A stretch of 64,000 bases of DNA from Prorocentrum cordatum (GCA_963575745.1 CAUYUJ010006291.1:284976-348975); one strand, 5' to 3'. Shown: positions 39,166 to 51,169, counted from the stretch's first letter. Notes: generated by a model not told the origin, from the letters alone. Numbers and translations are program-made.

Positions 39166-41045
39166 AAGCGGTATTCACAACTGCATATGGCTGAGTCCTC
39201 CTGAAGACTCGTCATCCCTCGTCCACCCTGCACTCTCTGGCTCCTTCTCCCACCTGCCCCCTCATACACCCGCCACAGTTTCAGTGGGCCTCCTCAGATG
39301 AAGCGCCTCAGCCCCTCTTCCCGCCTCCTCCCCGCTCCCTCCCGCTCTCTCTCTCTCTCTCTCTCTCCTGCACCCCCTCCTCCCCCATCCCCCTTCCTTC
39401 CTCGCGCCTCCCCCTTCTCCTCTTACACCCCTCCCTCTTCCCTGCAAGTGGAGCCTCTGCCCCGTCAGCGTCCTCCTCTCATCCGCACCTCTTTGGCGCT
39501 CCGCCCTTGTGCCGTGCTCCTTTTTGAGCCTTCCCGATGCATTTCGAGACGCAGTCCCTTCGAGGTCGCGCTCCGTTTCGCGGGGGGGCAAGGGGCGATT
39601 CGGCCTAATTTCCCCGGCCTCCTTTGGGCGCCCCGCTCCCCCGCTGGCAGTGCCCAGTCTTGCTTGCTCTGCTGCCAGCCTGAATCTATGCCCGGGAGGC
39701 GACGTGCCAGATCAGCTCTTTTGCAGAGCACAGGCAGGCTGCCACATTGCATGGGAGACATCTGCCACATGGCCTGGGAAGCTTCCACATGAGGTCTCCT
39801 GGCCTCCTCCCGTCCTCCGCCCCCCTCTTCTGCTCCCTCCCCTCGGGCCGTCCCCTCCGAAGTCCGCAGGTGTTCCGGTTTTCGCCGCGGTCTAGATATG
39901 CCGGGCCCCGGAGGCGGAAGTCGCTGCGGGCCCCCCACGGCCAGGGGGACGCTTCTGCGTTCGATCTCTCTCGGCCCTCTGTTGGCGAACCGATCGCATT
40001 GGAGGGCTGGCGGTCCGTTTTCCTTCTGGCCCGAGGCGCGCGGAAATTGCGGAAAGTTGGATGGCATCGGCGGATGTTGGCACGGACAGGACGTCTCGAA
40101 GGCAAACAAGTTAGATCCTGATGCTTGGCTCATCAAGAACGTAGCCGGAAATGCGCGTACACCGCGTAGGTACAACTTGGGAAGCCACCCTTGAGGACTC
40201 CGCCATCAACAGCGTCGTAAACCGCTTGTCATGGAGGAGGTCTGAAGGGAATGCTACATTTTTGATCGTACGCGGGGGTCGGAGGAAATTCACAGAAGAA
40301 GGCGGGGAGTTCCCCCCCTGCCCAGGCAGGAGCCTACGACCGAGCCCGCACGGCCCACGTGGTTCATAAATTTGTGGTGGTCTCGCCCAAAGCATCCCTC
40401 ATCGTTGACGCCGACAGAGGTCCTCAACATTTGGCTACGACCAGTTACCATCGCCGTCATCATCATCCACCCACATCGCCGCCGTCATCATCATTCCATG
40501 CATCCTGATCGCCGTCGCTGCGATCACTGCATCCACGCATACCTCATACCAATAAGAGAGCGCAATAAACATCGAAAACATGATTTCCTTGTGTACAGGG
40601 GGGAGACTCGCACGCAGATCTCGCAATCAGATGGCATGGCTTCGACGAGTGTCGGCACCAGTTGTTGCAACCTCGTGGGGGGCCATCTTGACGCCTTTTG
40701 GGGCGTCGGGTGGTCTTTTGGGGCTAACTGAAGGAAGTGTTGGGTCTATGAGGCGCGAACTGCGATACAGGTGAGCCGAATAAATGGTTTCCTTGAGTCG
40801 AATTTGAAGCTCTTTTCAGCCGTCTTGAGGGCCAGCGGATCGCCTCTGGAGCTCCGCGGAGCACGGAAGTGCGTGAGAGGTGTGCCGAAAGGATGCTCCC
40901 AAGAGCCGTCTAGGGGGCCAGCCGAGAGATCAGTGTGCCTACGTAGCAAGTCACTTTGGCTTGATTGGCTGGAGGGCATCTCGGCTGGAGCTCTTCTAGT
41001 TTAGTTCAGGCCACTCAGGCTCCACCGACTGCGCCGATCCAGCTT
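39166..41045. other. no gene recognised
   Basis: Contains a (CT)n run at 39344-39366. The - frame 39465-40175 is long but has no motif and is overlapped by equally long + frames. I see no splice-like structure. Confidence 0.4.
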
Positions 41046-41399
41046 TGCTTACGCCGAGATACACTGGGGGCCCATGCGCTTGTCCAGTGACAGTCCGTGC
41101 CTGCAGCATGCATCATCCCCGCCCGGATGGTCGCGAGAGGTTGCCCTGGCTACGGCGCGCGCGCGCTTTCGCGCCGCGGCAGCCGTGGAGGCAGCGATGG
41201 GCGCGGCCTGGCCAATCTCGCGGCCTGCCTGGCTTTTGGCCTGGGCCGGGCGAGGCGCGGCGCCTCGGGCCGCCAGCACAGCAATTCGCTGAGGGCGCGG
41301 AGCGGCAGCAACCTGTCGAATGGCGACGCTGAGTCTGTTCGAAATTCGCTGGCCGTCGAGCTTGCGGAGTCTGAGATGGTGTCGGTGGCCGCGTAGGAC

Positions 41400-41860
41400 G
41401 TGCGCGCGAGGTTCCCGCCAGACAGGCGAACGGCACTGATACGGGCTGCCGTCTTCGGGCGCGCCGGTGAGGTGCAGACGCCGTTCGAGAGGAGAGCGGA
41501 CGTCAATGTCAGCGACAAAGGAGGGCCCACAGCGCTGGCGATGGCCGCAAGCTGGGCCGACCCACAACTTGCGAAGCTGATGGATAAGGCGCGCGCGCAA
41601 AAATCGATGTCGACTCGAGGGACGGCGAGGGATCAACGCCGTGGACGGTTGCGGCATGCAACGGCAACAAGAAGGTTGTCGATTTGCTGCTCGACTGGGG
41701 CGTTGACATCAATTCCAGCTATCAGGAAGGGGATACTCCAAAGGAGTCCGCCGAGCTTGCAGGCCACCTCGTCGTGGAGAATATCTGGGATTATTCCAGT
41801 GAGGTAGTCCGCCGAGCTTGGAGGCCACCTCGCCGTAGCAACGTATCTGGAAGACGCAAG
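41400..41860 (+). pseudogene. ankyrin-repeat gene fragment
   Basis: Frame 1 from 41400 has DRRTALIRAAVFGRAGEVQT, RRADVNVSDKGGPTALAMAA, PQLAKLMDKARAQKS, two degenerate ankyrin repeats. A one-base shift near 41600 brings in IDVDSRDGEGSTPWTVAACN, GNKKVVDLLLDWGVDINSSY, QEGDTPKESAELAGHLVVEN, two better repeats with the TPLxxAA...LL..GAD pattern. Ankyrin repeats bind other proteins. It then runs into a 62-bp tandem duplication and loses the pattern. Upstream 41050-41400 may be its start but has no ankyrin signal. Read as a broken gene or one exon of a larger gene. Confidence 0.65.
41742..41850 (+). repeat. 62-bp tandem duplication at the ankyrin fragment end
   Basis: AGTCCGCCGAGCTTG(C/G)AGGCCACCTCG(T/C)CGT starts at about 41744 and again at about 41806; both copies end near A(A)TATCTGG. 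Confidence 0.8.
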
Positions 41861-44150
41861 TGGCAGGTAAAGATGAGGCGAGACAGTGCAGGTCATGAGA
41901 CACAGCGCCGGCAGAACACACCCACGCTCGAATCCGCTAGTTGAGCATACCCCTGTGCTTAATTGCTGGTATCAGGTGTCCAGGCCACATACTGGCCTTT
42001 CGGATTTTCCCGTGACTGTTTTTTTGTCAGTGCCGCCGATTAAATGCACGAGTCGCGCGCTTGGGATAAGAAAACCAGAAGCACACGTGCGTGAGTATGT
42101 GCATACTTGATGCTCATTTCGCCCGTGATGAGTGCCAAATGAGCGCCTTGGGGGTCCAGGGGGTTCAACTGGTTCGCACTTTCCACGGAGCCGTGTTGTA
42201 TCACTGTTGCCATTTGCTTGTGCGTTTGTGGCGATTGGAGAGTTCGTGTGAAGGTTTCGATAATCTCTAGAACTTGTGTTAGCCCAATATGTGTTACTCC
42301 CGTCCAGCTTTGCCGATGGTGCGCAGCCTACGTCGACCTTCATTACACTGCCCGCGCCGCACTGGAGGGCTTCGGTTGACAAGCGCACGTTGGAGGTAAC
42401 ACGCGTCCTGAGGATAATCGACGCCTGCGTGGGAGAGAAGCAGCTGCTAGGCAGATTGAGGGCAACCGTGATGGGGACAATGCTGTTGGTCGTGGCGCCA
42501 GCGAGCGCACGGCGCGGTCGGAGCCTCACGCTGCACGGAACACGTCCACATCGAATCCGGAAGACACGGGAAGGCAGTAGTAGTGTAAAGCGTAGAATTG
42601 GAGACCATGAGAACTTTCCGTTGGGCCTCTCTGGTCTCCCCTGTGGGCCTCTTCAGGGCTGTTTTGGACCATCAGGGGCCGCCGCGTGCTATCCTGTGGC
42701 CTCTTCGGGGGGCGTTTTGGAGCCATCGTGGGGCCAGCCGCACATTGGTATCATTGAAATATTTGAGGTCTTTGAAGGATTTGGGCATCTTGGATCGGCC
42801 TTGTTGTGGTTTTGATGCCTTTCGGAAGCATGCTGAATGATGTTTGGTAGCCTGGAAACCTAGGTGGCCATGTGGGACGCGCCCTGAATGCCTCGTTGGT
42901 AATTGTGGCGGCCACTTGGCAATTGTTTTGGCCGCTCACGGGGGTCCTGGCATCTCTAACGGGACTTGCCTGGGGTGTTTCTCCTGGGGGGACCCCAAGG
43001 AACCGCAACGCGCGCGCAGTGAGAATTTCGCATTCGTAGAGCTATGGGGACCTCGTGCCACAAGTTGTTGGTGTGCTGCTGGCACCTTGGGCCAGCGAAT
43101 CTTTATGCTTTGCTGGGTGTTGCGCTCCGATTGACCATGCGAACGCGGGAGGCCAGCGCCTTTGACGCAAAGTGTCGTCGCATTACTCATCGTGGGTATT
43201 CAAATTGTGTGTGAGGGAGTTCCGAGCTTCCCAACTCACGCCGGGGTATGTCGCGATTCTCGTGCTGGCATGGCGCCGTTCTATGCCAGAGTGGACAGGG
43301 ATGGCACGACCAAGGTTTACAGTCCGCCTCCGCTGCCGCCTTGCTCGTTCTTCTTCTTATTCTTCTTCGCTTCTCCCTCCTCCCTCATGTCTGCCTCCTC
43401 ATGCTGTCTCCTCTATCCTCCTCCTTCTTCCATCTCTCCTTTCTCCTCGTCTCCCCCTCCTTTGTTCTTTCCCTTTGGCTCATGATTTGTAGAAACGGCA
43501 TATTTGTCATAACATTGCCCTGTGTGGTTGCCCCTAGGCCGTGTTGTATTTTTACTCCCGCCATGTCACATGCAATATCATTGTCTATCGCCATCCACAA
43601 CGCCCGTACACATAACATTTACAATATGGTGTTTCGCGAATATCGATATCATTGCATCATCCGCCACTCACATCATGCATTGCGCCTCTTATATGTGTTC
43701 CACGCACGTCCCGCATTGCACGATTGGGCCCAAACGGTTTCGGCCTTTCATGCTCGCCCAGTGGGCGGGCCGCCCCGACGACGTCGACGAGGGCGTCGGG
43801 GCTGGCGCTGCGGCCGAGGCCGCAGGCGCCTCCGCCACCCTCCTCGCCTGGCGCGTAGGCGCCGAGGAGGCGGGCGAGGAGGGCGCGGCCCCGCCCGCCG
43901 AGGGCGCGGCCCCCTCCGCCCTCGGCGCCTGGGCCTGGCGGCCAGAGGCGGAGAGCGGGGCCGAGGGCGGAGGCGGGGAGGGGGGCGGCGCCGACGGGTC
44001 CGCGGGCGGGGTCGTCGCGGCGGCTGGCGGCGGAGAGGTCGCGGTGGCTGGTGGCGCCCAGCAGCAGTGCCGCACTGCTGCTGCGTGGCGCCGTGCCGCC
44101 GCCGCCCGCGCGGCGGCCCCAGGGCGCGGGCGTTCTGGAGCGCCTCCTGG
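41861..44150. other. no gene recognised; small duplication and Ala/Gly-coding GC tract
   Basis: 42641-42680 and 42694-42735 are copies of a roughly 53-bp unit (CTGTGG...CCTCTTC...GTTTTGGA(C/G)CCATC). 43760-44120 is made of GGCGCC-rich words giving Ala/Gly/Arg frames on all strands, so they are not trustworthy. Confidence 0.45.
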
Positions 44151-44155
44151 GCCCC

Positions 44156-44182
44156 CGTCCCCCTATTCAATATAGGGGGACG
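44156..44182. repeat. perfect 27-bp palindromic hairpin
   Basis: CGTCCCCCTAT-TCAAT-ATAGGGGGACG: 11-bp arms with a 5-base loop. It has no T-run and no known role. A cruciform could form. Confidence 0.75.
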
Positions 44183-44636
44183 AGGGCGGGGCGGGGGCGC
44201 TGACGGACGGAGACCACGATGAGAATGATGGGTAGGAGGGGGGGGGCTAGGATGGTGGAGGAGGAGGGCCACGGCAAATTCAAGACGCATCGGCGATGCA
44301 TGGGCGTGAGAGTCCCCGCCCCCAAGCCCTTTTGCGCAGCCCCCTTGCGAGCGTTTCTTGTCCCCCCTCCCCGCCCCCCCCCCTGGAATGACGAGGGCCC
44401 CGTGGGCCCGCCATTGAGGCGAGGGCCCCGCGACGGGCGGCGGGGCGCCTGCGCCCCCCTGGCCGCGAGGCGCGCCTGGACACGCGGCCAGGGCGCTCGA
44501 GGAAGAGCCCAGCGAGATCCCCATTTTGAAAATAAGTTTGCGTCCGCGTGCGTAGCGGCCGCGTTAACTTAGGGCGGCGGTCGGGTCGTCTTGCGTGACT
44601 CTCGCGGGGGAGTTTCATGTCGGGAACGGGCTTAGT

Positions 44637-44683
44637 ATCCGCGACGACCCCCCTGCCTGCGCGGGAGGGGGGTCGTCGCGGAT
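44637..44683. repeat. 18-bp perfect stem-loop upstream of the second transposase-like gene
   Basis: ATCCGCGACGACCCCCCT (44637-44654) is exactly complementary to 44666-44683, with an 11-base loop. It lies about 80 bp before the first supported coding of the gene at 44760. Confidence 0.85.
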
Positions 44684-44759
44684 ATTGGGTGTCTGGGCGG
44701 ATGAGAGCGGCGCGCCATTTGCGTTTTAAGTGTTAGGGCGGGGGGGGGGGGAGGGGAGA

Positions 44760-45905
44760 TGCCGCCCCCCCGTCGCAGGAGGCCCGCCCCGCGCTGGCGC
44801 CGCTCGCTGCGGGGCCTGCGACATCGACGCCATCGGCCAGGTCATCTCCGACGTTGCGCGGATGGCTGCCTCGCACCCGCACTTGCTCCTGACAGATGAC
44901 AGGGCCGCCGAGACAGTCAAGATTGCAATGAACCGAGAAGTGTGCACCAGAGGGAGTTTCAAGTCCCAGGCAGCCCAGTTTGGCATCGATCGCAAAGCAT
45001 TGAGAAACATGAAATGTTTGTCCTCGTGTTGTTCTATGGTGCTTCACATATTCATGGTGAAACTACTTATTTCCACTCTCGTCGGCGACGTGGTGTCCAA
45101 GAAAGGGGTGGCCGTCTGCGCTATATTCACGACTCGGTACGATGAGACGCCCATGTCAGTTATTGTCCCTGAGGCTGCAGCAGACGCCCTTCTCCCGAAA
45201 GAGTTCGAGCATTTGAGGGACATCTTGAATCATGACACCTCCTTCTGGCACGTCAGCTCGTCCCGAGATAAGGCCCCGACCAAGCTGCTCCAGGTTGAAT
45301 GTGCCATCACGTTGCTGGTGCAGGTCGACAAACAGTATACGGCCTTCACCTTCGATGTCCCCCTTCCGATTTTGAACGTTGGGCGGTGCACAGCAGAGTG
45401 TTATTTCCTGGCCTGCGAGTTCGTGTTGCAGTTGGTCGGGTGGGAGGGTATATCGAGGCTGTGCACCAGGGCGTACAGGGTGAGCTGCACGGACGGCGAT
45501 GGTGCCATTGGCCGCGCAGAGCGCGCTTTGCAGACATCGTTGGGCACGCCGTCGCTGCGTCTCCTTTGCTTCGCCCACAAGGGCGCGACTGTTCGGGAGC
45601 GCGCTGCGGTTCCCGTGAAGTCCGCCCACAGCTACATGACGCATGCAGTGCTGTCCCTGAGGTTTGGCAACCACCGCAAAGTATTCCGGGCTGCCGCTCG
45701 TCTCGTCATTGCGCAGCGCTTGAAGATCATATACGGCATGCCGTCCATGGAGGCGCGGACGAGGAACGCGAGGAAGCTCGACATGGTGCTCCCGAACACC
45801 CAGGAGAATGAGCCGCTGCGGGCGCTCGTGCTGACCATGTGCGGCGGGAACTGGGATGACGAGGAGGTCGTGGAGACGTTCGTTCCGCCAGGGGCGCAGC
45901 GCGAG
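44760..45905 (+). CDS. second transposase-like gene, exon with the core motifs
   Basis: The open frame starts at 44730 and is protein-like from about 44820 (DIDAIGQVISDVARMAASHP). Contains RGSFKSQAAQFGIDRKALRN (helical, DNA-binding-like), IFTTRYDETPMSVIVPEAAA, NHDTSFWHVSSSRDKAPTKL, YRVSCTDGDGAIGRAERALQ and LLCFAHKGATVRERA. After GAQRE there is GTGGGC (45906), a good donor in phase 0. Coding beyond 45905 in this frame becomes Pro/Arg-rich and is not part of the protein, in my reading. Confidence 0.65.
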
Positions 45906-48900
45906 GTGGGCGACGAACGCTGGCCGCCAACGCCGCGCGTGGCCAGGCCGACCCCGAACCCGAGATTGGCGCTCGGCCCCCCCGCGTAGGCGGGCGGGGC
46001 ACGGCGCGCGGCGAGAGGGAGGGGAAGCGCGCGAGATACGGTCTAAGGGCGAGGGGTGCGGATGGGGGGGGGGGAGCGCGCGCGCGCCAATCTTAGGCGT
46101 TGGGTCGGCCTGGCCAGGCGCGGCGGTGTTGTTCGGTTTTCGTTGTCTGTGGTCTGGTCATGGCGCGATTCCTCTTCAGATTCGTCGGCGCCGTCGTGAA
46201 CCGCGAGTTGCACAATTACCCTGGCAGGGGCTGGACATGTTGGGAGAAAGGGCCGTCTTGGATTGGGCTCCTGGCGATCGTGCACGGCCTCTTCGTTCCG
46301 ATATATAGGCTCTTCTGCCAGCTACTTCAAGATAAGGCTGGTCCAGGTGGTCACGTTCGAGTCGTTCGCGCGGCGGCGCCTGTTGCCGACGGCGGCGCGC
46401 CTTTGCCTGCGATCGCTGATGGCGGCGGCGCGGGCGGCGGCGGCGGCGCTGACCCTGGCGCTGGTGCAGGACACCATGCAGGTGATGCTGACGAGGCCGA
46501 TGCACGCGCTGCTGCGGGAGGTGCTGGCGGCGCCGTCGCAGGTCTTGGGGGCGCACGCTACGCGTTTGCCCCGAGCGTGCCCGACGCCGTCCCAGGTGCA
46601 GCAGCTGCGCGCGCCTTGCGGCCCGCCCGCCACGGGGCGGGCCTCAAGGCGCGCGCGCTCCGCGCACTTCCCGCGGTATGGATGCGTCGGCGCGCGCGGG
46701 GCGGGGACGTAGTGAGCGCCCCTCTGCCACAGGGGGGCCCGACGGCCAGGATATCTGGGAGGCCCGCCGACAGGAGCAGAGCAAGTTTCGAGAGTCGGTG
46801 TTGACATGGTGCGATAGTGGCCTCGTGTTGCAAGATTGCGTCATCATGTGTCGAGTTGCTTACATCCACGCGTCGCGCATCAACGGTTTCTTGGGCCTGG
46901 TCAGCGTCAAGTGGGAACGGCCCCAGAGGCGCGTGGAGCTGGATAGATCGATGGAGCCTGGCCCCCAACGTCGCCCCCCTCGGACGTGCCAGCTGGAGGC
47001 GGCCTGCCTTGCTAGAGAAGAGCGGGCCGTCATCGAGTCTTGCCACGCCCTGATCATGGATGACGCTGCATTCGACGGTCTCCCCCTCAGAGATCGCACC
47101 CACGTGTACCAGACGATGGCGTTCCAGATGCTTGCTCGCAGTGCCTGTCGCTTTCATAGTCTTGTTGACGAGCTGAGCAACTACCCCTACAAGTTGTTCG
47201 GCACCCTTTCCAACGGCGCCCTTGCGTCGGAGATCGCAGACGACATGCAGTGCTCCAAGCGCATGGACACGTTCTCGCGACATTTCACTGGCTGTCATGG
47301 TGGCGTGCACGCGGTCGATGCAGGCATGGAGTTGATGGCGATTGCGTTGAAAGCTCGTCGTGACCAGGTGTCGATCGAGAGGAACCATGGGGTACTTCGT
47401 CGGTTCGTTCTTGGATGGTCGCCCCAGGGGCGGGCCATCGACTTGCACGGCATGAACGCCGAGTGGATCTCCAAGGGCATTCAGATGCAAGCTTCTGGGT
47501 TGCGGCGGCAGTTATTCAACGAGAAGCAACATGATGCAGCCGTTGACGAAGGGGGGGATGAGGACCGAGGAGGCGCCAGTAGGGGCGCGGCGAGGAAGCG
47601 GAGGTTGTCCGAGTGGGGCGTCTTCTGCAGCGAGCAGAAGCGCGGGAAGTCCATTGCAGAGATGCCGACGTTCGCGCAGTTGAGCACCAGGTACGCGGAC
47701 TTGTCCCCTGACGAGTTCGCTGCGTTGACGAGACGGGCTGCAGAGGCTAATTGTGCTGTCGATCATGGCTCGGCGGCGCCGCTGAGGCTTCGGCGCAGGC
47801 GGGCTGCTCTTCCCGATGCGGGCGCTGCCCCTGGCGCCGACGCTGGCGTCGTCGCGGTCGGCGGCTTCGCAGCCCTCGATTGGGGCGGCCTCATGGCCGC
47901 GAGCAGGCTTCGGAGGCAGGAGGCGCAGAGGGCGAGGGCTGCGGAGAAGGAGGAGCTGGAGCGCCTCAGGGCTTACGACGTGGACGTGTCGGGCTGCCTA
48001 GTGGATCGCGCCATGGCCGCCATCGGCGACGGGGCCAGGCGCCACGCGCCAGACGTATCGAGCTCGCCGACTTCTACGGACTGCTTCCAGCATTTGGAGC
48101 TCAAGAACAAGAGCGTTCAGAAGATGAAGGGGTCTATTTTATCGCACAGCGGTCGGCACCAGCACGCTCGGCTCCTGCGAGCGCAGCTCGACGAGGTCTG
48201 GGCCGCCGCCCACAGCACCATCCAGCACAGGCCCGTCCCCGACGTCAGCAGCAACGCTGCGAACCCGCCAACTCTGAAGACCCCCCTCTGCCACGCGGCC
48301 AACGCGCGCATGTGCTCACCCCTCGGGAAAGCACGCGTTGCCATGCGGGCCAAGCTCCACAGGATCGTGACGTCCCAGTTCCCCAAGGCTGACGGGCAGG
48401 ACGCCCTGCTCGGCGCTGAGATCGTTCTCCTGGTTGTCCCAGCGCCTCGACCCGCCGCCGACGGCGGCGAGGACGTGGGCGTCGGCGCCCAGCCTGGTCC
48501 TGGTCCTCGTCCTCGCTGGTTCTTCCTGGCCGACGTCAAGCTGAGGCCGTTCGCGTTGTTCATCCACGAGATGGAGGCATCCGACGAGGGGGATTGTGCT
48601 GACGCGTCGAGGCGCGCGGAGGGCAACCCAGTGCAGCTGGCATTGAACCGCGCGCGCCTCACCTCGCTCACAACTAACTTTACTGACTGGGCGGCAGTTC
48701 GCGAGTTCAGGGCCGATATCGCGTGGGACGTGTGTTTCTTCAGAGTCGGCTACACGGGGGAGCTCGTTGGCACGATACAGGCTCGATATCTTGACGTCGT
48801 CGCGTTGGCCGGCGGCCTCGTCCATGAGTGGTGGAGCCCATCGAAAGCTAAGAAGTTGAGTGCGGGTCAGATGCTTGCTTCGTGGCGCGCTGCTGCGGGG

Positions 48901-49599
48901 GGCGACGACTCGGACGATGGCGAGGGGCCTGGCGAGCTCCCTCGGGATGACGATGATGACCCTGGTCATGGAGACGATGGCCCCAGCGATGGTGAGTGGT
49001 CCATGTTTGGCCCGACGCCGCCCCAGTCCGACGCTGGCATTTCAGACGACGGTGGTGGAGGTGATGAGGGTGGCGGGGGCGATGGAGATGGTGGGCAAGG
49101 CGCAGGCGGCGACGGTGGCGCTGCACCTAGCGGGGGCGCTCCACCTCCTCCTGATCCTGTAGCGCTGGAACCTCGGGACCGTGACGCGGTGCATTTCGGC
49201 ATACCTGGTTTGGGCGCCATTGTTCATTATGCGGCGTCTGGGTTCTACGCGCACTGCCATGGCGAGCTGCGCCACGACGACGGCGCGGGTGCCAGGCGCA
49301 AGAAGGGCCAGGCCGCCGACCCTCGTTCCAGCCATTGCTGCAGGAAGAATCACATTGGTATCAAGTGCAAGCGTACAGCGCGGGGGACTGGTCGACCCCT
49401 GGGCTTCTTGGTATGTTGGTTGAGGGAGCACGGTTCCTGGGCAACTGCGGATGAGCACAAGTTGATGTTCGGGTGCTCGCTGGGAGATCGGCGCGCTGCC
49501 AGGGACTGGCGGAATACCTTCCCTGGCTCGCACGTGCTGTTCGAGCGCGAGCGCGAGAAGCTCCCAGGTGAGGACTCCGAGCACGAGCTATTTCAATAG
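44760..49599 (+). CDS. second transposase-like gene, spliced (whole span)
   Basis: Three coding blocks on +: 44760 to about 45905, about 46123-46330, and 46733-49599 (TAG). The product would be about 1,400 residues. In order: a core with TTRYDETPMS, SCTDGDGAIGRAERAL, LRLLCFAHKGATV; a segment YPGRGWTCWEKGPSWIGLLA with VHGLF; a segment IERNHGVLRRFVLGWS; an HMG-like stretch; a long variable part; and a C-terminal Cys/His module with RGTGRPLGFLVCWLREHGSW. I associate this combination with multi-copy dinoflagellate transposon proteins, and Asp in TDGDGA plus the His motif fit a DDE-type core, but that is inference. No terminal repeats were found. Its start is likely in an upstream exon. Confidence 0.65.
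46123..46330 (+). CDS. second transposase-like gene, small middle exon
   Basis: Frame with RFVGAVVNRELHNYPGRGWT, CWEKGPSWIGLLAIVHGLF and PIYRLFCQLLQ. A possible acceptor CCTGGCCAG precedes GCGCGG near 46117-46123 and keeps phase 0 with the first block; CCTCTTCAG at 46171-46179 is another choice. The 3' end is not clear (46330-46345). Confidence 0.5.
46733..49599 (+). CDS. second transposase-like gene, long last exon
   Basis: About 955 codons after the acceptor CCTCTGCCACAG, ending TAG. Residues in order: EQSKFRESVLTWCDSGLVLQ and AYIHASRINGFLGLVSVKWE; QVSIERNHGVLRRFVLGWSP near 47370-47430; HMG-like KRRLSEWGVFCSEQKRGKS and LSTRYADLSPDEFAALTRRA at 47597-47750; a coiled coil with RLRRQEAQRARAAEKEELER near 47900; a folded part with LADVKLRPFALFIHEMEASD near 48530; an acidic Gly/Asp region at 48900-49150; and the end HYAASGFYAHCHGELRH, SSHCCRKNHIGIKCKR, GRPLGFLVCWLREHGSW (Cys/His zinc-binding type). 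There are no stops over 2.9 kb, so this block is under recent or present selection, or young. Confidence 0.75.
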
Positions 49600-50983
49600 G
49601 GGTGCGTGCCGAGAGGCGGATGGCTGCATGTAGCGGCGTCTTTCGGTGAAACAACTTTCCCGCCACAGCGTCATTCTGGCACCGCGTGCGCAGCGCGTCG
49701 CGCGCAGTATGTCCCACGCGTGATGCACGTGATGCGCGCCCCAGCTTGTGTGCCAGAGGCTCGCCCCGTGCGCGCAGCTAGCCAGCGCTGCATCGGTCGG
49801 TCCCGCAGTGGGTTTGCACCATGGGGTTCCTCGCCCACTCCTTCCCCCTCGCCGTCGGGGCCCTCGTGCCCGTCGCCTCCTCGGGTCCTCGGGCCCTCTA
49901 CGGTGATGCCGTGCCCATCTGTATCTTCTCGCGTTCGCTTCGGGGATCCAGGCTCCAGGCGCAGAACGAGAGGGCTGGCCCAGGGCGCGCATGCCAATGC
50001 CAATGAAAACCGCGAGGCACAGGATGCCCAGTTAAACGACAGTTTCAACATTGCGTTTAGACTGTAGGTTTCAGGGGTTTGGGGGATCCTTTATTATTCT
50101 CGGGTGGTCGGCATCGGTTCAGGGGTTCCTCAAGCGCCGTGTTCCAGTAGGGGCGCGCGCGGGCGTGCTGGTGGGAGGGGCTGGGGGATAACACGCGCGT
50201 GGTCACACGGGGGCGGGGAGGGGGAGGGGCAGTGACCCCAGGTCCAGCATGTGGCACCAGGGCAAGGGCGCTCAGCCGATAGCGTTTCGCACGCCGTGCA
50301 CACTCCGACCCAGGGCGCGCACGTGTATATGCGCCCCAAGTGTATCGGGTCAAGACTGTTGCAGCCATCCGCCATCTCTGACATCGAACGTTCCATCCAC
50401 GTGGGCTTCGCGGCGCTGCCGCTCATCGGAGCCCGACGGTCGGCGTCGGCGGCGCCTCGGCCGACGCCCAGCTCGACGGCCAGGCCGACTGCCAGCTGGG
50501 CGCGGCCATGTCCCCACCGACGGGCCACGACAGCTTGTGCAGCCGCAGGGGTGGCCGTCGACCCAGCAGCCGCAGCCGCAGCCGCAGCAGGGGTCGGCCC
50601 ATGGACCCCGTGACCGGGATGATTGTTCAGGCTCCCTGCCCCGCGAGCCCTTCGCCATCTCGTCCGCTTTAGCATTTTCTTACCTAGGTGGTTTCAAACT
50701 CGCCCCCTCCCCCCTCCCCCCTTCCACCACCCCTCATCTTTTCATCACCGCCCACCCCCCATCCGCCCGAGTTCGCCATGCCCTCCATGCGGCGTGGACT
50801 ATGCCCCTAATCTAAGTGTCTCTCCTCTCCCCCTGCTTGCCGCGGGGCCTTGCCGCGATCGTGTCGCCGCTCGCACCGCCGTCGGCCCCGTCCTCCGCCC
50901 CCCGAGGCCTCCTGCTTCGCACCCCCCCCGCGGGCGCCCAATGCCCGCGCGCCCATGCCCGCCCCCCCCCAGCCATCCCGCAG
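49600..50983. other. no gene supported
   Basis: Downstream of the transposase-like gene. Contains a (CAG)(CCG) stretch at 50560-50600 that gives Pro/Gln frames, but no convincing exon. Confidence 0.4.
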
Positions 50984-51169
50984 GCTCTGCGGGCCAGGGT
51001 CCGCAACCTCGAGGAGCGGCTCCTCGCCCTGGAGGCCGCGTTCGTGCGCGCCGTGGTCCAGGCTGGCGCCGCGGATGGGCCGAGCCGCCCAGTGCTCCCG
51101 CTCGCCGAGGGGGTCGGCCCCGATCAGAGCGAGGGCGGGGGCGTGGGCGGGTCGTCGGATGCAAGCTGA
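50984..51169 (+). CDS. possible terminal exon with coiled coil
   Basis: After a clean acceptor CCATCCCGCAG the frame reads ALRARVRNLEERLLALEAAF and VRAVVQAGAADG, a heptad-like coiled coil, and closes with GGSSDAS and TGA at 51167-51169. No upstream exon could be assigned, so this is tentative. Confidence 0.35.
   Translation, partial: ALRARVRNLEERLLALEAAFVRAVVQAGAADGPSRPVLPLAEGVGPDQSEGGGVGGSSDAS

Noticed and set aside
39465-40175. 236-codon - frame
   Set aside because: No motif, no conserved composition, and overlapped by + frames of similar length.
43248-44222. 324-codon + frame with Gly/Arg repeats
   Set aside because: The second half is GGCGCC-rich low-complexity DNA, open in all frames.
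44150-50100. Terminal inverted repeats around the second transposase-like gene
   Set aside because: Searched by eye on both sides; only local hairpins were found, none matching across the gene.
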